Shown here one piece after another: positions 7,004-14,988 of a stretch of DNA of 64,000 nt. The translations under genes and the position numbers were made by a program. Under the pieces are notes generated by a model that had not been told where the DNA came from, searched no databases, and saw only the letters and a program-made list of their open reading frames with translations. Origin of the DNA: CAZEBW01 sp964510205 (GTDB taxonomy: Bacteria > Chloroflexota > Anaerolineae > VGOG01); assembly GCA_964510205.1 (NCBI GenBank), contig CAZEBW010000011.1:1-64000 (forward strand), in the 5' to 3' direction. Position 1 is the first letter of the stretch. Every line of letters begins with the position of its first letter.

Positions 7004-8328
7004 CTCCCCAACTGCTTCAGCATCGAGAACGGACCCCGCCCGCTGGTGAGTTGCTTCATCATGCGCTGCATTTGGCGGAACTGGCCCAGGAGTTGGTTGA
7101 TCTCCTGGACGGTGGTGCCGGAGCCGCGGGCGATGCGCCGCTTGCGGCTGGCGCTGATGATCTTGGGCTTGCGCCGTTCCTCCAGGGTCATGGAATTGAC
7201 GATGGCCTCGACTCGCTTCATCTGCTGGTCGGTCACTTCTGGCGACACTTGCTGGCTAACCTGGGAAAAACCGGGTATCATGTCCAAAATCTGACTCATG
7301 GGGCCCATCTTCTTGACCTCGCGCAGTTGCCGCCGAAAGTCCTCCAGATCGAATTCGCCCTTAGCCAGCTTTCTGCCCGCCGCCAGAGCCTGCTCCTCAT
7401 CCAGCGTCGCCTCCGCCTTCTCGATCAAGCTGAGGATGTCGCCCATGCCCAGGATGCGCGAGGCCAGGCGATCGGGATGAAAGGGCTCCAGGGCGTCGGT
7501 TTTCTCGCCCACGCCCAGGAATTTGATGGGCACGCCGGTCACGGAGCGAATGGAGATGGCCGCCCCGCCGCGAGCGTCGCCATCGGCCTTGGTCAAAATC
7601 AGGCCCGTGAGGCCCACCCGCTGGTTGAAGTCGCCCGCCGCCCGCACGGCGTCCTGGCCCGTCATGGCGTCGGCCACCAGCAGCACCTCTTGAGGCGAGA
7701 CCTTCTTTTTGATGTCCGACAGCTCCCGCATCAATTCTTCGTCAATGTGCAATCGGCCGCCGGTGTCCAGGATAACGACGCTGTGAGCAGTCTGCTCGGC
7801 TTGCTGGACGGCGTGGGCGCAGACCGTCGGGGGAGGCACCGTGGTGCTCTCTTGATAGACGGGGATGTCTAACTGCTTTCCCAGCACCTCCAACTGCGTC
7901 ACTGCTGCGGGTCGGCGGGGGTCGGCAGCCACCAGCAGGGGGCGATGGCCAGACTTGCGCAACCTCAGGCCCAGCTTGGCCGCCGTGGTCGTCTTGCCCG
8001 ACCCCTGGAGGCCCACCAGCATGATGACGTGAGGCGGCGCGCCGCTTAGATCGAGCTTGCTGGGCTCGCCCAGGGTCGTGATCAGCTCCTGGTTGACGAT
8101 CTTAACCACCTGCTGGGCCGGCGTGAGAGTCTTCATCACCTCCGCACCGACGGCCCGCTCGCGCACCCTGGCCACGAAGTCCTTGACCACTTTGTAGTTG
8201 ACGTCGGCTTCCAAGAGGGCCAGCTTCACCTCACGCAGGGCGACATCCACATCCCCCTCGGAGAGCTTGCCCCGCTTGGCCAACTTGTCGAAGACGCCTT
8301 GCAGCTTATCCGTCAGATCCTCAAACAC
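7000..8328 (-). CDS. ffh: Signal recognition particle GTPase Ffh (SRP54)
   Basis: Ffh binds SRP RNA and the signal sequences of nascent membrane proteins and docks with FtsY at the membrane. The 442-residue protein has the N domain (1-90), the G domain with the P-loop GLQGSGKTTTAAKLG (106-120), ADPRRPAAVTQL (135-146), DTGGRLHID (188-196), TKADGDARGGA (246-256) and FLGVGEKTDALEPF, then the methionine-rich M domain (about 310-442) with MGPMSQILDMIPGF and SGRGPFSMLKQLG. The G3 motif is DTGGR rather than the usual DTAGR, a single change next to the catalytic site. It is the first gene of what is normally an ffh-rpsP operon, but a transporter relic and a cupin gene now lie between them. Confidence 0.96.
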   Translation of the reverse strand: MFEDLTDKLQGVFDKLAKRGKLSEGDVDVALREVKLALLEADVNYKVVKDFVARVRERAVGAEVMKTLTPAQQVVKIVNQELITTLGEPSKLDLSGAPPHVIMLVGLQGSGKTTTAAKLGLRLRKSGHRPLLVAADPRRPAAVTQLEVLGKQLDIPVYQESTTVPPPTVCAHAVQQAEQTAHSVVILDTGGRLHIDEELMRELSDIKKKVSPQEVLLVADAMTGQDAVRAAGDFNQRVGLTGLILTKADGDARGGAAISIRSVTGVPIKFLGVGEKTDALEPFHPDRLASRILGMGDILSLIEKAEATLDEEQALAAGRKLAKGEFDLEDFRRQLREVKKMGPMSQILDMIPGFSQVSQQVSPEVTDQQMKRVEAIVNSMTLEERRKPKIISASRKRRIARGSGTTVQEINQLLGQFRQMQRMMKQLTSGRGPFSMLKQLGR

Positions 8329-8345
8329 TTCGCGTCTATCTCCTC

Positions 8346-8400
8346 AACGTTCTACATTTTACGTTTTACGTTTTACGCTTCACGTTTCACGCTCCACGCA
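8346..8400. repeat. TTTTACGTTTTACG / TTCACGTTTCACG microrepeat upstream of ffh
   Basis: A run of overlapping 8-9 base words (ACGTTTTACG, TTCACGTTTCACG, CTCCACGC) fills the space just upstream of the ffh start. Related copies occur at 38575, 45160 and 62198, three different gene contexts, two of them inside genes and one overlapping a gene's 3' end. Confidence 0.7.
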
Positions 8401-8428
8401 GTCATTGTAGTTTACTTTGGCGATTTCG

Positions 8429-9733
8429 TCAAGTAGAGACCACTTCGCCGCCTTTGATCACCCTGTCCACCAAGTTGACGCCGAAGCGATAAGCCAGATG
8501 GCGATAATCGGGCACGTCCAGGATGAGGACGTCGGCCACCTTGCCGACCTCCAGACTTCCCACCCGATGGCCCAATCCCACGGCGTGGGCCGCGTTGATG
8601 GTCGCAGCGGCGATGGCCTCAGCGGGGGTCATTTTCATAAAGCGGCAGGCCAGGGCCATGACAAACTGCATGGACTCGCACCAGCACGTGCCGGGATTGA
8701 GATCCGTGGCCAGGGCCAGGGCGCCCCCGGCGTCAATGATCCGCCGGGCGGGGGTATACTGGTGATGTCCCAGTCCGAAGGGCGTGCCCGGCAGGGCCAC
8801 AGCGATGGTATTCGATTTCGCCAGCAGTTCGATCTCGTCGTCGGGGGTGCAGACCAGGTGGTCGGCTGAGGTCGCCCCCAGCTCCACGGCCAGCCTCGTT
8901 CCCCCCAGCGGCTCGAACTCGTCGGCGTGGATCTTCAGCCCGAAGCCCAGGGCCTGCGCCGCCTCCAGCACCCGCCGCGCCTGCTCCAGGGTGAAGGCGC
9001 CCTCGTCGCAGAAGACGTCGCAGAAGAGGGGCAAGGGACTAGGGACTGGGGACAAGAGGCTAGGGGTGAAAACTGCCTTATCCCTTGTCCCTTGTCCCTT
9101 GTCCCTTGCTCTTGGCAACATCTCCTCGACGACCAAGTCCACGTACTCATCGGCGCGGCCCTTGTACTCCGCCGGGATCGCATGGGCGCCCAGAAAAGTG
9201 GGGACCAGGTCTACGGGGTGCTCCGCGTCCAGGCGGCGGATGGCCTCCAGCATCTTGAGCTCGTTCTCGGTGTCCAGCCCATACCCGCTCTTGACCTCGG
9301 CGGTAGTGGTGCCGTGGGCCAGCATCCGATCCAGCCGCGCCCGGCTCTCCTCCAGCAGTTGCTCCACGCTGGCCGCCCGCGTGGCCCGCACGGTGGACAT
9401 GATCCCTCCGCCGGCGGCCATGATCTCCAGGTAGGCAGCGCCCTTGACCCGCTGCTCGAACTCAGCGGCCCGCTCGCCGGCGAAGACCAGGTGGGTGTGA
9501 GGATCAACGAAGCCGGGCATGACCACCCTGCCTGAGGCATCCATTTCGTCGGCGGCCTTCACCTGTCCCCGCACCTCCGACGTTGGTCCCACCAGAGCGA
9601 TGAGGCCGTCCTTGACGGCGACGGCCCCGTCTTCGATAACGCCCAGCTCGTCCATCGCCGCCCCGCGCTTGGGGCCATCGGAGGCGAGAGTGAGAAGCTG
9701 GGCAGTGCTGTGAATAAGAAGATCAACGTACAT
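8429..9733 (-). CDS. hutI: Imidazolonepropionase HutI
   Basis: HutI hydrolyses 4-imidazolone-5-propanoate to N-formimino-glutamate in histidine degradation. It is an amidohydrolase-fold zinc enzyme. The 434 residues show FVDPHTHLVFAGERAAEFEQ (metal HxH and substrate-binding region), EIMAAGGGIMSTVRATR, KSGYGLDTENELKML, a metal histidine in KIHADEFEPLGG and the metal aspartate in LATDLNPGTCW. Residues about 208-234 (RARDKGQGTRDKAVFTPSLL, then SPVPSPLP) are foreign: they are encoded by a dispersed microrepeat at 9030-9112, placed just before the conserved FCDVFCDEGAF. The insertion keeps the frame. No other hut gene is in the window; it ends a minus-strand run with valS 12 bases upstream. Confidence 0.93.
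   Translation of the reverse strand: MYVDLLIHSTAQLLTLASDGPKRGAAMDELGVIEDGAVAVKDGLIALVGPTSEVRGQVKAADEMDASGRVVMPGFVDPHTHLVFAGERAAEFEQRVKGAAYLEIMAAGGGIMSTVRATRAASVEQLLEESRARLDRMLAHGTTTAEVKSGYGLDTENELKMLEAIRRLDAEHPVDLVPTFLGAHAIPAEYKGRADEYVDLVVEEMLPRARDKGQGTRDKAVFTPSLLSPVPSPLPLFCDVFCDEGAFTLEQARRVLEAAQALGFGLKIHADEFEPLGGTRLAVELGATSADHLVCTPDDEIELLAKSNTIAVALPGTPFGLGHHQYTPARRIIDAGGALALATDLNPGTCWCESMQFVMALACRFMKMTPAEAIAAATINAAHAVGLGHRVGSLEVGKVADVLILDVPDYRHLAYRFGVNLVDRVIKGGEVVST
9030..9112. repeat. GGGACTAGGGACTGGGGAC / CCCTTGTCCCTTGTCC repeat inside hutI
   Basis: Two blocks of direct microrepeats in opposite orientation (AGGGACTAGGGACTGGGGA and three CCCTTGT units) flank a short spacer, forming a potential hairpin. 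It sits in frame inside hutI and encodes about 27 extra residues. Confidence 0.8.
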
Positions 9734-9745
9734 TTGCTGGCCTAC

Positions 9746-12670
9746 CTAACCTTGCAAGCTCCGAAGGCGTTCCTGCAACTTCGCCTGCCTTTGGCGATAG
9801 TCAGATAGCTTCTCCCGTTCCCTATTCACCACCTCGGCAGGAGCCTTGGCTAGAAAGTCCTCGTTAGCCAGGAGTTTCTCAGCGCCAGCGATCGCCTTGG
9901 CGACCTCCTCGATCTCACCATTCAACCGTTGGCGCTCCTTTGCCAGGTCAACCATTCCCGCCAAAGGCAGATAGACTTCCACACCTCCCACTACCAGGGC
10001 CAGGGCTTGGGGCGGCTTGGTCTCCAGGGCGCGGGCAATTCGCAGCTTCTCAGCATTGAGGCGCGCCGTGGCGATGAGGATATCCCTCTGGCTGGACAGC
10101 AGCTCGTAGTCCTCGCCGGCGGCGATGATGGCCTCGATACGCCGGCCCGGCTGCACTTTATACTCCGCACGGGCATTGCGTATGGCGCGCACGATCTCCA
10201 TGATCAATGCCATCTCCGCTTCCGCCGCCGCATCGGTTGGCCCCGCCTCCGGCCAGGGGGCCACGATCAGAGCCTCCGGCCACTGCCCCCCCTCGGTCCC
10301 CCCCAACTCTGGGGGGGAAGTTTTGCCTAGTCCCTGATCCCTGATCCCTGATCCCTTCAACTGCTGCCAGATTTCCTCGGTGACGAAGGGCATGAAGGGA
10401 TGCAGCAAGCGTAGGGTGCGATCCAAGATGTGGACCAGCACCTGTCGCGCCGTGTTCTGGGCCTCCTCGTCATCGCCATAGAGCCTGATCTTAGATATCT
10501 CGATGAACCAGTCGCAATACTCGCCCCACAGAAAGTCGTATATCTGTCGCCCCGCCTCGCCGAACTGCCAGTCCTCCATGAGGCGGGTCACGTTGGAGAC
10601 GAGACGATTGTGGCGAGAGAGGATCCACCGATCGGGCAATGACCAATGGGGGCTGGAGGGACTAGTCCCTAGTCCCTGATCCCTGATCCCTGATCCCTGA
10701 TCTCCAAGGTCATTGGTCATTTGCGAGAGCACGAAGCGTGCCGCGTTCCACATCTTGTTGGCGAAATTGCGGTTGGCCTCCACGCGGTTGAGCGACAGGT
10801 TGACGTCGTTGCCAGGAGTGGAGCCGGTGAGCAGGGTGAAGCGCAGGGCATCCGTACCATATTCGTCCATGACCTCCAGTGGGTCTATCACGTTGCCTTT
10901 GGAGCGGCTCATCTTCTGGCCCTGCCCGTCCCGCACCATGCCGTGCAGATAGACGTAGCGGAAGGGGATGTCGCCGGCGCACTCCAGGCCCATCATGATC
11001 ATCCGCGCCACCCAGAAGAACAGGATGTCGTAGCCGGTTTCGAGAACGGTGGTGGGATAGAAGTAGCGCAGGTCCTCGGTGTCGTCGGGCCAGCCCAAAG
11101 TAGAGAAAGGCCACAGGGCCGAGGAGAACCAGGTGTCTAGGATGTCGGGGTCCTGGCGAATGTTGGCGCTGCCGCAGACCTGGCACTCGGTGGGATCCTC
11201 CATCGTCACGATGATCTCGTCGCAGTCGTCGCAGTACCACACCGGAATGCGGTGCCCCCAGTAGAGCTGGCGAGAGATGCACCAGTCTCGAATGTTCTCC
11301 ATCCAGTGGAAATAGACCTTGTTAAACCGCTCGGGGATGATGGTGATGCGTCCGTCGCGCACGGCGTCAATGGCCGCTTCGGCCAGGGGCTTGATCTTGA
11401 CGAACCACTGGGTGGAGAGGCGCGGTTCGATCACGTTGCCGCAGCGGTCGCAGCGACCCAGCGCGTGCTGGTGGTCCTCAATGCGCATCAGAAGGCCCTC
11501 GCTCTCCAGGTCGGCCACCATGTTGCGACGACATTCGTAGACGCCCTGTCCGGCGTACGGACCAGCCAGTTCGCTCATGGTGTTATCGTCATTCATCACG
11601 TCCGGCATCGCCAGGCCGTGGCGCCTGCCGATCTCATAGTCGGTGGGGTCGTGGGCCGGGGTGACTTTCACCGCGCCGGTGCCGAAGCCGGGGTCCACGA
11701 CTGCGTCGGCGATGATGGGAATGCGCCGCCCGATGGCCGGCAGGACGGCGGTGCGGCCTACCATCTCGGCGTAGCGCTCGTCGTCGGGATTGACGGCCAC
11801 CGCCGTATCACCCAGGATGGTCTCCGGGCGGGTGGTGGCCACCTCGATCCACTCGGCGGCCCCCTCAGCCCAGCGACCGCTGCCCCATTCTGCCCCCCCT
11901 TTCATCCCCCCCAACTCTGGGGGGGAAACAGAAGAGGCGCCTGGCCACTTGTCACTGGTCAACGGATAGCGAACGTGCCAGAGGTGGGTCGCTTCTTCTT
12001 GGTGAACCACTTCCAAATCGGAGACGGCGGTGCCGCAGCGGGAGCACCAGTTGACCATGTAGTAGCCACGGTAGATCAGGCCCTTTTCGTAGAGTTGGAC
12101 GAAGGTAGCGCGGACGGCGCGGGAGAGGCCCTCGTCCATCGTGAATCGCTCCCGATTCCAATCGCACGAGGCCCCCAGGCGGCGCAACTGGTGGTTGATG
12201 GTCCCGCCGTAGCGCTCCTTCCAGGCCCAGCCCAGGCGGACGAACCAATCTCGCCCCAGATCGTAGCGAGTCAGCGGTAAGCGAGGTTCTCCGCCGTCAT
12301 CTGGGAGCGGGTAACCGATCTCGCGCAGCAGGTCGTCGGCGGTGCGGTCCTCCAGGGCCTGCTCGATCACGTTGTGGGTGCCAATGCTGGCGTGGTCGTT
12401 GCCCGGCAGCCAGAGGGTGGGTTCGCCCCGCATGCGGTGCCAACGTACCATCAGGTCCTCGATGGCCATCACCAGCGCGTGGCCGATGTGCAGCTTGCCG
12501 GTGATGTTGGAAGGAGGCATGGACATCGCAAATGGCTCCTGCTCTCGGCTGGCCAATCCCTTCTCAAACTGGGTCTCTGGTTCGAAGTAGCCCTGTTGCT
12601 CCCACCAATCGTAGAGGCGTTTTTCGGTCAGATGTGGATCGTAGGTCTTTGCCATCTTTGTTTCGCTCAT
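9746..12670 (-). CDS. valS: Valyl-tRNA synthetase
   Basis: ValRS charges tRNA-Val and edits mischarged threonine. I start it at 12670 (MSETKMAKTYDPHLTEKRL), behind a GAAAGGA ribosome binding site; the frame is open to 12772 but that part is the T-box leader. The 974 residues include the class I HIGH motif in PPSNITGKLHIGHAL (61-64), the CP1 editing region with TTRPETILGDTAVAV, the KMSKS-type KMSRSKGN (about 585), the anticodon-binding region and a C-terminal coiled coil (LAKERQRLNGEIEEVAKAI). Three dispersed repeats are inserted in frame: near residues 248-259 (VSPPELGGMKGG), 656-670 (GDQGSGIRDQGLGTS) and 771-795 (GSGIRDQGLGKTSPPELGG). All lie at probable surface loops. Confidence 0.96.
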   Translation of the reverse strand: MSETKMAKTYDPHLTEKRLYDWWEQQGYFEPETQFEKGLASREQEPFAMSMPPSNITGKLHIGHALVMAIEDLMVRWHRMRGEPTLWLPGNDHASIGTHNVIEQALEDRTADDLLREIGYPLPDDGGEPRLPLTRYDLGRDWFVRLGWAWKERYGGTINHQLRRLGASCDWNRERFTMDEGLSRAVRATFVQLYEKGLIYRGYYMVNWCSRCGTAVSDLEVVHQEEATHLWHVRYPLTSDKWPGASSVSPPELGGMKGGAEWGSGRWAEGAAEWIEVATTRPETILGDTAVAVNPDDERYAEMVGRTAVLPAIGRRIPIIADAVVDPGFGTGAVKVTPAHDPTDYEIGRRHGLAMPDVMNDDNTMSELAGPYAGQGVYECRRNMVADLESEGLLMRIEDHQHALGRCDRCGNVIEPRLSTQWFVKIKPLAEAAIDAVRDGRITIIPERFNKVYFHWMENIRDWCISRQLYWGHRIPVWYCDDCDEIIVTMEDPTECQVCGSANIRQDPDILDTWFSSALWPFSTLGWPDDTEDLRYFYPTTVLETGYDILFFWVARMIMMGLECAGDIPFRYVYLHGMVRDGQGQKMSRSKGNVIDPLEVMDEYGTDALRFTLLTGSTPGNDVNLSLNRVEANRNFANKMWNAARFVLSQMTNDLGDQGSGIRDQGLGTSPSSPHWSLPDRWILSRHNRLVSNVTRLMEDWQFGEAGRQIYDFLWGEYCDWFIEISKIRLYGDDEEAQNTARQVLVHILDRTLRLLHPFMPFVTEEIWQQLKGSGIRDQGLGKTSPPELGGTEGGQWPEALIVAPWPEAGPTDAAAEAEMALIMEIVRAIRNARAEYKVQPGRRIEAIIAAGEDYELLSSQRDILIATARLNAEKLRIARALETKPPQALALVVGGVEVYLPLAGMVDLAKERQRLNGEIEEVAKAIAGAEKLLANEDFLAKAPAEVVNREREKLSDYRQRQAKLQERLRSLQG
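10285..10358. repeat. Double repeat inside valS: CCCCCCAACTCTGGGGGGG plus CCCTGATC units
   Basis: A GC-rich palindromic element (10285-10320) is joined to three tandem CCTGATCC units (10327-10358). Together they encode about 25 residues in frame in valS. Confidence 0.75.
10661..10703. repeat. CCCTAGTCCCTGATCCCTGATC repeat inside valS
   Basis: Tandem 7-8 base units (ACTAGTCCCT, then CCCTGAT repeated) of the same family as 10327 and 14906, encoding GDQGSGIRDQGLGTS in frame. Confidence 0.75.
11893..11929. repeat. CCCCCCAACTCTGGGGGGG palindrome inside valS
   Basis: A second copy of the GC-rich element at 10285, with identical core CCAACTCTGGGGGGGAA. It is inserted in frame in the editing-domain part of valS, giving SPPELGGMKGG-type residues. 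Confidence 0.75.
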
Positions 12671-12710
12671 TTTGATAAATCCTTTCTTTGAACTTGCTCT
12701 GCAACCAACC

Positions 12711-12744
12711 AAAAAGCCCCTTTCATCAAGGACGAAAGGGGCTT
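12711..12744 (-). terminator. T-box regulated terminator before valS
   Basis: On the minus strand AAGCCCCTTTCGTCC and GGACGAAAGG-complementary ATGAAAGGGGCTT form a long stem followed by TTTT. It competes with the antiterminator that contains the T-box bulge just upstream. Confidence 0.85.
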
Positions 12745-12995
12745 CCTTCCGTGGTACCACCTCGCTTAACAACGGACAAGTAGGATTGAACGGAGCAAAT
12801 TCGTTCGTCCTGCCGCCATTGTTCGCTCGTTAGGCTGTAACGGGCTTACCCGTGCTGACCTACGGCACATCTAGCTTCAGCCAGCAGACTCCCAGGCGAC
12901 CTTCGGCGGGCATCCCTGCGAGGAGCTTTCAGCCCGCGGCTCCCCTTCTCTACCAGGTCCGGTCCGCCTACTCCTCCTGTTCATGGTCTTTGGCT
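12711..12995 (-). promoter_or_regulatory. T-box riboswitch leader of valS
   Basis: T-box leaders sense uncharged tRNA and allow transcription of the synthetase gene. On the minus strand AGGTGGTACCACGG (12749-12762) is the conserved T-box antiterminator bulge. Its TGGT would pair with the ACCA end of a tRNA with discriminator A, as in tRNA-Val. A terminator follows (12711-12744), then valS at 12670. About 250 bases of structured leader lie upstream, beginning near a GGTAGAGAAGGGGAGCC stem I-like sequence. GAAGGTCGCCTGGGAG (around 12891-12905) contains a possible GUC valine specifier at 12898-12900. The T-box call is firm; the specifier assignment is tentative because I could not fold the RNA. 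Confidence 0.88.
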
Positions 12996-13039
12996 TATCA
13001 AATGCTCGCCTAACGCCAAGGTTTGGCGGCGTTCGCCTT

Positions 13040-13279
13040 TTACGCTTGTTCGTATGCTTTCAAAAATTCATCTCTTGGGATGTGTGCCTGGGTGAGTATC
13101 GTGCGTAACGTCGAACCCTTTATTCTTCGGTGGTTCGGCATCGTCAAAGGTATTCGTGTTCCATCTGGATTTTCCCGTTCCATCGCGATGTGTTCACGTA
13201 TTCGCACCTGACGGAAACCAAGGAGTTCAAAAGCCTTAATGACTTTTCCTTTGGGCGCATCCACTGGAAACTTGGGCAT
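13040..13279 (-). CDS. hicA: HicA-type toxin (mRNA interferase)
   Basis: HicA toxins are small double-stranded-RNA-binding-fold ribonucleases that cleave mRNA. The 79 residues fit the family: a helix (KGKVIKAFELLGFRQV), then a strand with the catalytic histidine in RIREHIAMERENPDG (about 26-40), and the C-terminal KGSTLRTILTQAHIPRDEFL typical of HicA. Its ATG overlaps the hicB stop (TAATG), so translation is coupled. The order hicB then hicA is reversed from the classic hicA-hicB but is common. The pair lies between valS and a VTT membrane protein as a separate unit with its own promoter. Confidence 0.85.
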   Translation of the reverse strand: MPKFPVDAPKGKVIKAFELLGFRQVRIREHIAMERENPDGTRIPLTMPNHRRIKGSTLRTILTQAHIPRDEFLKAYEQA

Positions 13280-13509
13280 TAGAGCACAACCCCGGCTTCA
13301 GCAACGAATGCTTCGAGAACCGATGGCTCAACTTCGATGACTTCCTGCCCAAAAGTCTCAATATGAAACTGGATCGCTGATTTCGCGTCTGCCAGTGCTT
13401 CTTCGTAAGTATCTCCTTCACCCACGACGACGCCTCTTAGTCCAAGAGGGTAGGCGACATAGCCGTCAGGATGCTTCTCCACGATAATCTTGAATTGCTT
13501 AACCATCAC
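13279..13509 (-). CDS. hicB: HicB-type antitoxin
   Basis: The 76 residues have the partial RNase H fold of HicB: FKIIVEKHPDGYVAYPLGLRG (6-26), then GEGDTYEEALADAKSAIQFH (about 31-50) and a strand EVIEVEPSVLEAFVAEAG. This is the short HicB form without an obvious C-terminal DNA-binding domain, so autoregulation would have to rely on another surface or be absent. It begins with MMVKQF; either methionine could start. A consensus promoter lies about 85 bases upstream and the toxin gene follows with a one-base overlap. Confidence 0.85.
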   Translation of the reverse strand: MMVKQFKIIVEKHPDGYVAYPLGLRGVVVGEGDTYEEALADAKSAIQFHIETFGQEVIEVEPSVLEAFVAEAGVVL

Positions 13510-13592
13510 AACCTCCTGCGCTTTACTTGATGGCTTCGCTTGAGCGGCGCGCGCCTGGATTTAAACCTGAAAACCATCCCCTTCCTTTAATG

Positions 13593-13621
13593 ATTCTAAC
13601 CCATACCCCCAAAAATGTCAA
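13593..13621 (-). promoter_or_regulatory. Promoter of the first hicBA pair
   Basis: On the minus strand TTGACA (13616-13621) and TAGAAT (13593-13598) are separated by 17 bases, directly upstream of hicB. The -35 box overlaps the 3' end of the VTT-protein gene. Confidence 0.8.
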
Positions 13622-14190
13622 GCACCCAAGAATCTTTCATAGATGTGCATAAACTGTGCGCCAGCGAAGGCGAAGGCGACGGTTTTGATCGTCTTACCCA
13701 CCCAGCAGCTCAGCAAAAAGCGCTCCAGTGGAAAGCGCAGAGCGCCGGCGGCGATGCCCGCCAGGTCGAAGACGGGGTTGGGAATAGCCGAGAGAACGAG
13801 GATGGTGGCTGCGCCGTTGCGCTCCATCCATCTCTTCAGGCGACCGTACATCTCCCAGTCCTCAATCACCACTCGCCCCCCGTAGCCAGCCATGTATCCC
13901 GTCAACTCACCCAGCGCCTCACCGACGCCAGCCACCAGCCCCACCAGGAGGGGATTCAACACCCCGCCCATGCTGAAAACCACGGCCAAACCGGGGGCGG
14001 GGAAAACCACGGTGGCGTTTCCCAGCAAACTGATCAAAAAAACACCGGGATAGCCATAGCGCTTAAAACGGGCTAACTCGTCGTGAAAAGCAGCGATGGC
14101 TAAGCTGATGCTGACAGCCAACACCACGGCCCCAAGCCGTTGATACAGTCTCTTTCTTGACGCCGACCCTTTCATGGTCCTACTCTTCAA
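13618..14190 (-). CDS. VTT-domain (DedA/SNARE-associated) membrane protein
   Basis: The 190-residue protein has about five hydrophobic segments and the VTT-family features GYPGVFLISLLGNATVVFPA (reentrant loop), VGLVAGVGEALGELTGYMAG (conserved G/E-rich motif) and the C-terminal FDLAGIAAGALRFPLERFLL. DedA/VTT proteins include flippases of undecaprenyl phosphate and other lipids. The 11-base overlap with uppS, which makes undecaprenyl diphosphate, fits a role in polyprenyl-lipid handling, but that is inference from context. The N-terminal MKSRTMKGSASRKR is strongly basic. Two in-frame methionines (1 and 6) could serve as start. Confidence 0.85.
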   Translation of the reverse strand: MKSRTMKGSASRKRLYQRLGAVVLAVSISLAIAAFHDELARFKRYGYPGVFLISLLGNATVVFPAPGLAVVFSMGGVLNPLLVGLVAGVGEALGELTGYMAGYGGRVVIEDWEMYGRLKRWMERNGAATILVLSAIPNPVFDLAGIAAGALRFPLERFLLSCWVGKTIKTVAFAFAGAQFMHIYERFLGA

Positions 14191-14878
14191 TCAGCCTGCC
14201 GAACTTCCTGGTTCTCTGGCTATAGGCGACCAGAGCTTTCTCAAGCTCTGCCTCGTCGAAGTCGGGCCAGTAGATGGGGGTGGTGTAGTACTCAGCGTAG
14301 GCCGTCTGCCAGAGGAGGAAGTTGGAGAGGCGCATCTCGCCGCCGGTGCGAATAAATAGGTCGAGATCGGGCAGGCCAGCGGTGTAGAGATAGCTGGCAA
14401 AGAGCTCCTCGTCTATGGCGGCGGGATCTATCCCCTCAGCCAGGATGCGGCGGGTGGCGTCCACGATCTCGGCCCGCCCCCCATAGTTGAAGGCCAGGTT
14501 AAGAATCAGCCGCTCATTGTCTTTGGTCAACTCCACCGCGTCCTCTATCTTCTTGACCAATCTTTGCGGCAACCTTTCCGTGCGGCCGAGGTGGCGCAGA
14601 CGGACGCCATTTCGGTGCAGCTCGGGCACCTCGCGGTCAATGGCCCCTTCGAAAATGTTGAACAATCCCTCCACTTCCTTCTGCGGTCGTTTCCAGTTCT
14701 CGGTGGAGAAGCCGTAGAGGGTGACGATCTCAATTCCGAACTCTCCACAGGCCCTAAGCACGCGGCGAGTGTTTTCCGTACCTGCTCGATGCCCCATCAA
14801 GCGCGGCAGCTTCTGCTCTTTGGCCCAACGCCCGTTGCCGTCCATAACGATGCCTATGTGGCGAGGGATAATATCCAA
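14180..14878 (-). CDS. uppS: Undecaprenyl diphosphate synthase
   Basis: UppS condenses isopentenyl diphosphate onto farnesyl diphosphate to make the C55 carrier lipid for cell-wall and surface glycans. The 232 residues show the cis-prenyltransferase motifs: HIGIVMDGNGRWAKEQKLPR (7-26, with the catalytic Asp), GHRAGTENTRRVLRACGEFG (29-48), TLYGFSTENWKRP (53-65), LNLAFNYGGRAEIVDA and DLFIRTGGEMRLSNFLLWQ. The last has RTGGEMRLS where most members have RTSGEQRIS, a mild change at the diphosphate-binding site. It sits between the VTT protein and the WecA-like gene, so carrier-lipid synthesis and use are clustered. Confidence 0.95.
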   Translation of the reverse strand: MDIIPRHIGIVMDGNGRWAKEQKLPRLMGHRAGTENTRRVLRACGEFGIEIVTLYGFSTENWKRPQKEVEGLFNIFEGAIDREVPELHRNGVRLRHLGRTERLPQRLVKKIEDAVELTKDNERLILNLAFNYGGRAEIVDATRRILAEGIDPAAIDEELFASYLYTAGLPDLDLFIRTGGEMRLSNFLLWQTAYAEYYTTPIYWPDFDEAELEKALVAYSQRTRKFGRLIEE

Positions 14879-14905
14879 TCTCTATTCCTTTCCGTCCTGA
14901 TTAGT

Positions 14906-14988
14906 GATCAGGGAATCGGGGGATCAGGATGCGGCCCAGGTCCCTGATTCCCTAATCACTGATTCCCTGATCGCTGATTCCTTTAACT
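14906..14988. repeat. GATTCCCTGATCNCTGATTCCC microrepeat between uppS and the WecA-like gene
   Basis: Many overlapping CTGATTCCCT, TGATCAGGGAATC and GATCGCTGATTCC words in both orientations, forming several possible hairpins. It runs into the 3' end of the next gene and encodes its last residues (GISDQGISD). Confidence 0.75.
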
